Below are positions 40,170 to 50,091 of a stretch of 64,000 nt of DNA, piece after piece (position 1 is the first letter of the stretch; each line of letters opens with the position of its first letter). Origin of the DNA: JBPESP01 sp051710585 (GTDB lineage Bacteria > Pseudomonadota > Gammaproteobacteria > Enterobacterales > Enterobacteriaceae); NCBI GenBank assembly GCA_051710585.1, contig JBPESP010000001.1:630548-694547 (forward strand). Direction: 5' to 3'. Both the position numbers and the translations under genes were made by a program. The notes under the pieces were generated by a model. That model did no database searches, had not been told where the DNA came from, and saw nothing but the letters and a program-made list of their open reading frames with translations.

Positions 40170-43100
40170 ATCTTACTAATGGCGCTATCCGCCAGAGGTA
40201 AGCGGTTCTATTTCTCTATCGGTAAATGCTTCTACATGGCCCTAAATAGTTGTTACTTATTAATTCGTTATCCCTTCCGATCAGCTCTTTAGACACTCAT
40301 TTTTTAATTGCAAACCAGCGTGTTTGACTACACAGTCACGCTGACTAGTATCATATAGCCTAAAAATTTCTGATAAATGGTTATGGATATTATTTATCCT
40401 AGGGAATAATTGATGCTACATTTAGCGAGTTTTTAGTAAAACTTTCACCATTCGATCTGAATAAGGCAAATAGACAAGTGCGTTATATTTAAAATCATAA
40501 AAGCGGAGCACTTGTAAGTATTTAAATATCAGTGAAAGTGTATTTTTTTTGAAATACCACTATGATATAGTGTTAATAATTTTGGGTATTGTTCATGATA
40601 ATGAACAATTTGACTTGTTGAGAAGAAATCGTCGCATTGGGGGTTTCCTGCTAGGCTATAGTTTCCTTTAATAGCGCACCTGTTTTAGTATGGGTGAGAT
40701 ACCATGTTATGTTGAGATATAACTGGATTATCAAATACGTTCATGACAATTTTTGTGATTTTGGCGGAACAGTTTAAATACGGTATCAATGAAGCTTATT
40801 TTAGGCCAAGGTTAGATAGAGGCTAAAGGGCTAATTTCTTAGGATAAGAACGATTTTTTATTTATACATCATTAGCTTATTTCCTGTAGCGCTTAAGGGG
40901 TCCCGCTAACGCACCGGCATTAGCAAGATTGGTTAATATTAATAATAAGATAATATTTTTTCGATATATAAAGCTGATTCAATAGCTAGAAGGATCTCTC
41001 TCGCTAGAGAGAGTCACTGTCAAGACTGCTGTGACCTTATTATTGGTTTAACTAGCTGCTTGCTATTTAAATATTGCGCTGCAATATCATTTCGATTCTT
41101 AGCAGATGTGTTCAGCCGTATTTTCAAGAAATAATTAGCCCAAGTCCTGGTGTTGTATCGCTGTAAAAAAGAGCAGATACCCCATCGGCATTAGACACCA
41201 ATTTGTACAGAAAACATTTTACACTGCCGTAGGTGCCGTAGGCAGAGTTCATCAGGCTAACGGCGATGGAATAACAGGTCGTCAACCTACGAAAAAATTA
41301 TATATGGTGTACTATTGAGCAACAGTAGTTTCCGTACCGAGTGGTATATCCATTTTAAACATCTATACCTTGACGAGGCTAAATGCCTTCTCTGCTCTGT
41401 ACGGAGTAAACTATACTAGGTCTAGTCTGGAAAAAGATAAAGAGGAGAAAGTTCTCTATACTATCGCCATAAAACTGTGGCATATACTATAAAACATGCC
41501 ACGGCGGGAAACTAGTTCTTTGGAAAGCGCCAAGTATGCCTGCTTTATTTATCAGGCTTCCGTTCCACGATCTGCTACGAATATTTTATTCCGATATGGC
41601 ATTAACACTGTAGCTCATCCAGAGCGAACATATCCAGATGGAAACATCGCCCGCTGTTTATACCATCTAACCGGATACCAGTCATTGGCTTGACTGATAA
41701 TCCATGCGCAATAAGGAGCATTTGCGCAGCTTAAGTTGTTACTCTGGATGCATTTTGTACGGACAAATATTAAGCAGTGTATCATGCATCCTAGCTGATG
41801 AGTAATTATCAAAGCCACAGCGCTATGCGTAACCGGGTTATGCCTGTCCACCAGGTTTAATACAGAGCGTGGACGTTTAGGTCAGCATTGAAGCTGTGGG
41901 GGGTAGGAAAGAATATGACATTTATTTGGATAGTGATTGAAACGCATGTCTTCAGGGGTTTAATTTGGCTCTACTGGTTTAATTTTACTTAATAATATAT
42001 TACGGGGAATATTAGAAAGGCGAGAATAAGGTTATGAAATAGCGTGATTGATTAAGTAGTATTGACGTAATGAAGTGCTGCAGGGCAGGAGTATTATTAA
42101 TGTTTTCACGGAAGTCCGTCTGGCATACGCGCGTTAGCGTGTACCTTAAGATCTATTACTGGCATTAGTGTCTTTCTATAACCCTGTCTTTATTAGGGAT
42201 GATACTAACCGCGCAATTAGAGCGGAGTGTTCCATACAGTTGCTATATGATTTATCATTCCATCTCTGGCGCTACAGAAAGATTTAACGGTGTTCTATCT
42301 TCTGCGAGTTATAAGGTTATAGTGGTGATATTAGTTCCAAGCTTATTCTAAAACTTCTACTGTACGAGATTGCCAGGTAGCGGGGTGAATGATATAGATA
42401 CACCTTGCCAGCGCTTAATGTTTGTTAGGAGTGGAAGATGTTGCGTTTATAAGCTATCGCTATTTCATTGAATTAGTATGTTTAACCTATCATATTTTTT
42501 TGCTGCTCAGAAGTAGCATTGCTGCTCGGTGTTAGTTGGCAGCTTCACTAAATGACTTAACGAATAGCAGTAAAATACCTCACAAGTCAGCATATTTTTA
42601 TATAGCCGCGGTTTCGGAAAAACAGAATTTTCTCTATAAAGGTGATAGAGCCTAGCTAGTTGGCATTGGAATTAGGCCAGGTGTTAACTCTGTTAGGTCC
42701 AGAGTTATAACCAATGTTGTCAAGAACACGATTATGGTTAAAGATTTGATAAAATACTCTAGATAGGCCGTGCTGATGGGAAAATTGATTTACGGATTTA
42801 CTAGTTTAGTAGGTTTTGTATATTTTGTTATGTTAAATATTTGCGCTGTATGTTTTGCAGGGCAAAATGGTGTACTCTAATTTATTTAATAGCTTAATAA
42901 AATATTAAACGCCAGGGCAGCGGAAAGTGTTCTTCCAAATACCAACACAGATTTTTATGCTGATCATGTGTTATATGTTTCAATTTGAATCCCTTGCTGT
43001 AAAACTAGTTACTTTGTTTAGACTGACTACATTTTAAAAAACACCTCCTGGCCAATTACTGTCTGCTTCACTGACCAGGTTCCGTTTAAATGCTAGGCAC

Positions 43101-43180
43101 CCTGGTGGAATTGTGTCAACCACATTTAAAACTAAATCATAAAATTATTTATTAATTAATGTTTTAATTTTTTTAAGAAT
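40170..43180. other. Stretch where rob, gpmB, trpR and slt are expected
   Basis: Synteny with E. coli predicts these genes between arcA and ettA, but I could align none of them. One + frame at 41496-41693 is protein-like (listed separately). The rest shows no coding resemblance. Confidence 0.45.
41496..41693 (+). other. Unrecognised 65-codon frame
   Basis: Starts at ATG 41496 without a ribosome binding site. The product contains YQASVPRSATNILFRYGIN and HPERTYPDGNIARCLYHLTG, which read like part of a folded enzyme rather than random sequence. I do not recognise the family. It is probably a surviving segment of a pseudogene. Confidence 0.3.
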
Positions 43181-44430
43181 AAAAATCGTATGCGCTAAAA
43201 GGTATAAAGTCGGTTATTTAGATAGTTTTACAGCCTATGTCGCTAGAAAATCATTCCGTCATGGCCGTTCCAGAGGTGTTGTTGGTTCGCCTGTGATTAT
43301 GCGCCGAAACGGCATATACCTAAAAGTATTTCGCTAATTTTTCTCAGCACCAAATATTGGCCTATTGTGTCTCAACGGCGCTGCTGTGCAGCAGCATTTG
43401 GCTTATATCTAAACTGATATCGAAGGGGGGTTTACGCCCCCTTATTAGGCAGGTATCAATATTGATTACTTGCCTCTAGGAACCTCATTTCGGTAATGAA
43501 AAACGTGCCTGAAGAGATTGAAAACGTCTTAGCGGATATCAAGAAGATGCTGTCCTATATCTGGACATGGTTTAACCTGTCACCTAAGGCTGAGTTGGAT
43601 GGTGACTTTGATAAACTACCGAAAAGAGGAGGGAATTTTGGAGTCATCATTTAGGCCACGAGGAGCATATTTTAGTAACTCAAAAATATCGATTATTAAA
43701 AATGCAATTGGACAAGTAAATTATTCATCTAATCCAGTCCTAATCTGTATAATAAAGTACTGGAAGTTAGAGTCATCTGCGCAAATCCTCTATTGAGCAA
43801 TTACTATCTATGATTTATCTTTCTTTCTGCTTAAAGGGGTAATTGTCGGTATCATCGCCTCAAAGAACGCTGCTAAATCTACTTATCCCATCTATTATCG
43901 AGCAAGGAAAAGCAACCGGACAAATGGCAGAATTACGCCAAGGAGTACGCTCCAACTGGCCTCGGTAGACCAATCTGCGATACTACGAATAATAGAAAGT
44001 TATATAAAGGATATCTTCGGTTGCGAATATTGTTTGTATTTGTAATCATGAGCTGCCGAGTTATACCTATATCGGCCGTTTTAATTTCAAAGGCGTGGAT
44101 CACGGGAAACAGATTGATGAGTTATCCGACAGTGAATGCAGCCGCGTTCACTTAGTCAAGTTTCTACAGCTCGGTGGAAATATGCTTTTGCTTAATAAGC
44201 ATAGCAAAGATCTGGATCTTGGAACGTAACGCGTGCTAGAAAATGCTCTGCTAGACTTTCAAATTTTTACCATGGTTATCTTCCATGAATGTTGGTTCCT
44301 TGATCATATTACGAGCATATTATTGATTATCATGGTGGAAGGTAATATAGAGTTTTTTTTAAAAAAATGCCTGGCTAGTGACAAAATCCGTATCGATAAA
44401 ATTACTTTATTGATATATTCACAGTGAATT
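43180..44430 (+). pseudogene. ettA: Decayed ettA (energy-dependent translational throttle ABC-F ATPase)
   Basis: EttA gates translation according to energy state. Several legible blocks on the + strand: near 43300, remains of VPPKRHILKNISLSFF and then IGLLCLNGA (Walker A region GVLGLNGAGK); 43496-43654, an open piece EEIENVLADIKKMLSYIW and DGDFDKL (VEEAVSEVVNALKRL and DADFDKL); 44040-44229, YIGRFNFKGVDHGKQIDELS and LGGNMLLL (YVGRFNFKGVDQGKRVGELS and VGGNMLLL), where the signature and Walker B residues are lost; then 44233-44350, ENALLDF and CWFLDHI. Large parts between the two ATPase domains are missing. Confidence 0.8.
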
Positions 44431-44484
44431 TAATAAATTAAGCCTGACTCAGTGTAATTTTATTGTAATCGGAATATTAAAGTG

Positions 44485-45063
44485 CTATTTCGCTACCTCT
44501 GGGGGTGGGTAAACACGCAATTTCGATGGTATTCTCTTGCGCGGCGGCATTAAAGATATTGATCGTCTTATTAACCATAGTGGATTTGCCGCTAGACTTG
44601 CCGCAAAATCAGCGCGATAGAATATATAAAGAAGTGTTTGAGTTCCATTAGAATATACTCCTAATTTAGGAAGGGATTCTAATGAATTCGCTGTCTGCTG
44701 ATGGCATTCAGCTGGTGCATGGTGTCTTCTCCTAGAGAAACTTTTAGTTGCTCTAGGCATTATAGCTGAGGATTACATGCAGTTCATGAACCTGATTATA
44801 GGTTTTCTTAATAAAGTAAATATATTCTGCGTTTACGGGTAAATTTTGCAAAAGATAATCCAACTGTTTTTGTTGTTGTAGAGTAGAACTTTCCGCCCAA
44901 GGAAACAGTGGATGAGTTTCAATTTATGGGCACTTGTGGACTTCTAATTTTAGAATGTAGCAGCTGGTTTACTGAGGTAAACTTTTATTATAGCGCCGGC
45001 GGTTGCTATCTTATTTTATGTGTTGCATCCTTGATGTTTAATCTCATTTTTAAATAGTTGCAT
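44485..45063 (-). pseudogene. nadR: Decayed and shortened nadR (NAD regulator, NMN adenylyltransferase, ribosylnicotinamide kinase)
   Basis: On the minus strand from ATG 45063: LIHCFLGRK near 44940 (ALHRFLGLE), FCKIYP near 44860 (FGKFYPLHTGH, the adenylyltransferase signature, damaged), NQVHELHVILS near 44785 (SQVDELHIIMG), and then after a large deletion FCGKSSGKSTMVNKTINIF near 44580 (LGGESSGKSTLVNKLANIF, the kinase P-loop), ending GSEIAL-stop (GDEIALQY). All three activities are destroyed. Its position next to ettA and radA matches E. coli. Confidence 0.8.
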
Positions 45064-45109
45064 TACGACATATCTTTCTATTCTCTAACTTTAGAGTTCT
45101 TCCAGTACT

Positions 45110-45850
45110 ACTTTCCTGCATGCGTATCAGCAAATTTTACGCCGAAAGCTGCATGTTTTTTGCACATTTTTACTATATTAGCTAGAGGCAGCACAATGGT
45201 GAAGTAAAAAAATCATGTTTGGAGGCCTCAGTTATGTACTTTTCTTCACTCTGGCTGGATGAATATCCTGCGCTAACTTTGTTTCGCCAAAAAAAAATTA
45301 TAAATCCTTCATCAAGGATTTATTACACAAACTAAAAATATCCATAATATTAATATCAGATCGGCGTTAATTCCGCTACATATATAGAGATATAAAAACA
45401 CTAGATTAATTTGCAATCGAATATGGACTTTTTATCTCCTATATAAGTGTCTATTTTAGACAATCTAGAATTATTTAAAAAGAATTAGGTAAAATTATGG
45501 ATGATCAAGTCACGTTTATTATGACAATTATTGTTACCTAACGAATATTCAGGTCAATAGCGTCAATATGAAGGTTTTTGAAAATATATCTTATTTTGAA
45601 ATTTCATTAATTTAAATAATCATTCTCCTGCTATTTAGATTAGCTAGATTACTGACGATACTGTATTATTCTAAGCTAAGACTCCATGTCTTATCTTTGG
45701 TTTTTTTAGTAAGGTATATTGTACAGTGGTTAACTAAAACTAGTAATCGCGTTATGGTTCTTTTAGTATCTATTTCTGATTCGTTTGCTAGCAACCACTG
45801 TTATATTTATGCAGCTTAAGCTTACTGCAATACTTATAATATAATTTGTA
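45110..45850 (-). pseudogene. radA: Decayed radA (DNA repair ATPase), 3' part
   Basis: On the minus strand near 45120-45270, blocks correspond to LAGEIRPV, SGQERISEAAKHGF, VPKKAPEGMQIFGVKKLSDA of RadA; the window reads for example ITEAS-KHDFFTSP and KCAKNMQLSA. Only about the last 60 codons can be aligned; the left end is firm and the right end is a guess. An IS3 remnant follows, which may have interrupted the gene. Confidence 0.6.
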
Positions 45851-45879
45851 ATGTTATGAGCTGCTTCGCTAAAAGTGAC

Positions 45880-46290
45880 ATAGATCTATTGTTAGTATAA
45901 ATTTATTTTCAGACTTATAAATAAGCACTCTATTGGACTCCGATCTTAAAGGAGTACCTCGGCAACTCATGCTTTATTTAATATGTTAACACCGCAGTAA
46001 CTTGTTGGAACTACTTGCTCGTTATATAGTAGAGTTACTCTGATATCTGTAGAATATAACTTTGGCTTTTTTATCATGCATTTCCCATCCAATCTCTAGT
46101 TCTTTAACGGTTAGTTTTCTATCCAGGGAAAACAACATAATTTAGCCCGCGAGTTTTATCGTAAATAGATTAAAACAATTGCAAGGTGGTGTATGCCAAG
46201 CGTTTCCCGGTGGTCTAGATATATGTTAAAATGTTGCATTATACTCAGTTTAGCTCTGTTACGGCGAACAGAGCACTCAATATTATTTTG
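45880..46290 (-). mobile_element. IS3-family transposase remnant, copy B
   Basis: The DNA aligns with the IS3 remnant at 33650-34140 on the same strand over about 400 bp, with many substitutions. Minus-strand pieces read LTVKELEIGWEMHDKKAKVI then FYRYQS, and MSCRGTPLRSESNR (from LTMKALEMAW, FHSDQGS and MSRRGNCWDN-PMERF). It is more diverged than copy A. No ends were recognised. Confidence 0.6.
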
Positions 46291-46528
46291 TATTAGAATA
46301 TGCTTCTAAATGTTACACTTATAGCTATACGTTGGTTCCTGAGAACTAATTCGCTTCAGCTCCTTTATATAACTTCGTCTACGCGACAGCGCCCTTAGAT
46401 GAAAGTCTCTCTAGATTGCCATAGAGACTATATTTCCTATGCTAGCCGCAGCATGACTAAATACTAACATGGTCATGGACCTAACTATAAAATACTATTT
46501 GCTTGCCGTCTGTTCTACTATCAGGACG

Positions 46529-46568
46529 ATCTTCAATATTTGTCACTACTGTGATGAATATTGAAGAT
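46529..46568. repeat. 18-bp imperfect inverted repeat
   Basis: ATCTTCAATATTTGTCAC at 46529-46546 pairs with 46551-46568 at 16 of 18 positions around TACT. No gene is adjacent; it may be an old terminator. Confidence 0.6.
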
Positions 46569-46989
46569 TTAGCAGAGTATGGCTCATAGGATAATGCACT
46601 TTAAGTTTCCAGATTAATGAGTACTGTTTAGGGAATCTTACATCAAGAGTGTTGTAAATTTTTTCATCTTATTAGTTTCGCCTTTGTTCAGAGGTTATGT
46701 TAGGAGAAGTTTTTGGCATTTTCCTGTAGCTCATCACACGATGATTTTATTCATTTTCTCAATTATAGATAGGCCAACATTTGTGACTTATGCTGTTTGC
46801 GCAGCGTAGTAGTTTTATTTGATAATCAGTTGAGGGGGATGCGCATTTGAGAATTCGGGACTGAATTTTTTATTAGCACGCATCTGTTTTACCGGAGTGG
46901 ATATACAACTTCTCTTTAAGAGGTAGTCAAATTCAGTCTGTTACTCCATCCTTTAGGTGGATTAAATACCGGACGCAATAAGTCTTTTG

Positions 46990-47260
46990 CATTTTGAATG
47001 TTGTTTTAGACAGTTTCATATAACGCCTTAATGTGCACGATTATAGCGTTTTCCCATTTTGTAGTTCGGCAGTGGTGAGATTGTATTGCCATTTTAGAGT
47101 GATTTGCAAAGGTAAGCCCGTCCATATGGTGAATAATTACTTTTAAAATATGGATATTGTAGACTACCTGTACTGTCTGGCGGTCTATTTCAATCAGCTT
47201 TTTAGCAAAATATTAGTTCTTCAGTAGTTAAATCCTGCTGTGTTAGGGCACACTTTTCTC
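46990..47260 (-). mobile_element. Possible IS30-type transposase remnant
   Basis: On the minus strand, GLTFANHSKMAIQ near 47130 resembles the DNG-EFA-H--IA segment of IS30-family transposases, and KWEN then HIKALYETV near 47060 resembles SWERGLNE-TNGLIRQY. An upstream piece could be the ELL-PYK--VHTI strand. Stops are present. This rests on short matches. Confidence 0.35.
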
Positions 47261-50091
47261 TTTTTTATTAAATATTTTGCGTAATTCAGCTAGTAGTATT
47301 AGGCATTAGGTATTTAATATTGGTTTTTTCTTGGCTAACAAGATCTTACGGTTTAAGATGGGCAGGATTATAAATTTATCATTGACTTTCGGCAGTTAGC
47401 TATGCTTGTGGCTTTGTTTATAGCGCTCTAACTATTCTTCGATGGTATTTTTTGTCATTGATAGGTTTTCCAACTTACTAGAGAGTGGTTTTGCTTTTTT
47501 AGCATCAGGATTAGCTGAGGGTAAAGGGCTTTTCGTGTATCAGATATACCACTTTATGCTCAAGGATTTACTGTCTTTTAATCCGCTTAAATAAACACTC
47601 ATTTAAGTTAAGAATTTAATGCAAAAATATTTTGTCCATTTTTTAAAAAAGAATCCAGAATCTGTAAAATCTCTATAAATACGGTATTAAAGGGATTCTG
47701 ACTAATCCATTGTTTGACTCAAGATTTTAAAAATGATTACCACTCCACCAAAACACATAACACAAAAGATTATTGATGTACAGTTAATATCATCCTCTTA
47801 ATGACTAGGATTATATCCTCTTAGATCAGCAGAATATATTTGGAAAAGCCAAATAGTAAGTAGGCACTATATGTACTGTCTCATTTTGTGTGCTGTAAGC
47901 GCCTTATATCGATAGTTTTGTAGATAACATTTCAATCTAACCTTTTAGCCATAGGATATCTTTGATGCAGTGGCATGATACAACTACTATTGTTATAATT
48001 AACCAACGCTGATCAGAGAAGTTAGGTTTTTTATCACTAACCGGCGCTAGCCCTGTCATCATTATTATCGGTAGTAGTTTCAGTAATGCATCAATGAACA
48101 CCGTCGTGATAGAACTCGAAGGTTTACGGTGGTAGCTACCACTACGTTATTTCAGTAGTGATAACGCTGTGCTGACAAGAGGCGGCCATCTGGTACTACT
48201 GAATAGTGTCGAGCAGTAAGTTCAAACTGATTATTGTACTGCACTAGTTTCCAACGCTGGCATTGCGTTGCCAGTTTCGGGTGCGTTTTTTCTTCACCAA
48301 TATAGTGGCCATAGACGCATGCTAATCTGCTTAGCCTCAGAAAGCAAGGGCGTATTTTTTATTTCCCTTGCTATCCGTGTCTGGTTAACAATGTCATCGG
48401 GATTTTTGAAGTTTATCCAGATATTATCCGCACTGATACGCCCTTTGCCACAAACTAAAATATGACCTTTTGATGATGATAGTCTAGTGCTGATACAAGG
48501 CTGAGACTGCGGTGAAAAAAATGTTGGCGTAGCCGGCTGTTATCATGTTTATCAAACGCGAAACGTTTTTTACTATCGTCTTGGTTATCCATACCGATGG
48601 AACTTTAATTAACCCTGCAACGTTTATAACTCTATATCAACGTTTAACACAGGAGTAAGGAAATACTCTATTATAACTTTTTACCGGCCAGCGAATAATA
48701 TAAGGGAGGATCGTTATGACACTCTAGTGATCACTTTGCTAGAGTCTTATAGCGGCTTTCGCAGATATTACTAGTAATTTTTATGTGTATATGAACAATA
48801 CTTTCGCCTGGAAAAGGGGGGCTTACGGGGTATATTGCTCATTGTTTATTAGATATAATATTTATTGATAGCTTGAAGATTTGTGCGATCGCGCTATTCA
48901 AGAAGGATTAAAATCCTGGCCTAGAACTGGATATTATAGACATCGATACTACCCGGTAGCATATATATGCTGGGATTAGCTTCGTGATAAAACGTATAAG
49001 AAAACTTCCCGACATGGCATTGTTGCCTTTGCCTTCTTATGATTAATGAGAAGTATTAGGGTATCGTGCAGGCGGGCAAGACCCTGATGATGTGGAAATA
49101 ATTTTGCCCTGTATCACCACCGGATACAGGTAGGTATATCTTGAAGCGTCGCGGCGCTAGGCTGTTGTTGTGTAAATTGTTGGGCTGTATTTTATATATA
49201 CGCTTAAAATTCTAAATATTCTTCTACCTTCTCTATTTAATTATACCATGTAGAAAACGCTATATAGTTATAAGCATAGTAGCATTAACTGTCCTTTAGA
49301 GAATCATGCTAATACCTGAAAAAATTCAGGGCCTAATAGCAACTCAATGCAGAAAAAAGATTAAGGATATTATGTGTAACTTGGTAATTGCCTATGCTTA
49401 TTATAAAACTGCTTTTTGCATTATCTTTAAAATCTTACAAATAAAGACTACTAATATTTATTATGATTTTATCAATAAAAAACATTCCATTAAAATTGGA
49501 GTGCAGAAATATGCAGTTGGCTCTAATAAAATAATAGTATTATTTATTTTGATACTACCAGTACGCTCTCGAAAAAAAAGTGACCTAGGTGGTAGTTAGA
49601 AGTATAGACTGTATACCTAAATGTAATTTTAGACAATAGAAGGGAGGCAAATCTTTATTTTAATCAGCTATTTTTGTTTTGAAAGTTATGTATTAAACGA
49701 TGATACCTGCCGTTCTCTTATGTTATCCACATAGATAATACAGGACGTAATTAGCTAGACAGTGAGTATGCTTGCTTGTGATAGTAGAGATAGTTAAAAA
49801 CCGATACGCTACATTTAGTGTTTAGTTTTTTCTATTGAGCAATATTTCCTGAATAGCTCATGGGTATTTGCTCAGGATGCGGGAATTTTTTTGTTTGCTA
49901 GGAGCAATTTTTGCTGCATTCTCTTGTTTTTTTGTCGGTTTTATACTATCTATCTGAACGTAGTGACGCTAAACGTCTAAAATGAGGTCAGATATGGTGA
50001 TTATACATCGTAATCTGACAGTTTACTGAACTTATATAACCTACCTTTAAGCATCTGCTCTATCAGCGCGTCGCCTGTGGGTGTTCTAAAA
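47261..50091. other. Stretch without an identifiable gene left of mrcB
   Basis: In E. coli fhuA, fhuC, fhuD and fhuB would follow mrcB here. I could not align them. The + frame 48268-48465 and the AT-rich + frame 49306-49599 (97 codons, rich in Lys and Ile) do not resemble known families. Confidence 0.45.

Noticed and set aside
44485..44760. A 91-codon minus strand frame as a gene
   Set aside because: Its frame is not that of the recognisable protein; NadR similarity is found in a neighbouring frame, so the frame is an accident inside a fossil.
46042..46290. A + strand frame in IS3 copy B as a separate small gene
   Set aside because: It matches the + strand shadow of copy A only because both are the same transposase remnant read backwards.
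49306..49599. A 97-codon + frame rich in Lys and Ile
   Set aside because: Low-complexity AT-driven composition, no ribosome binding site and no resemblance to a known family.
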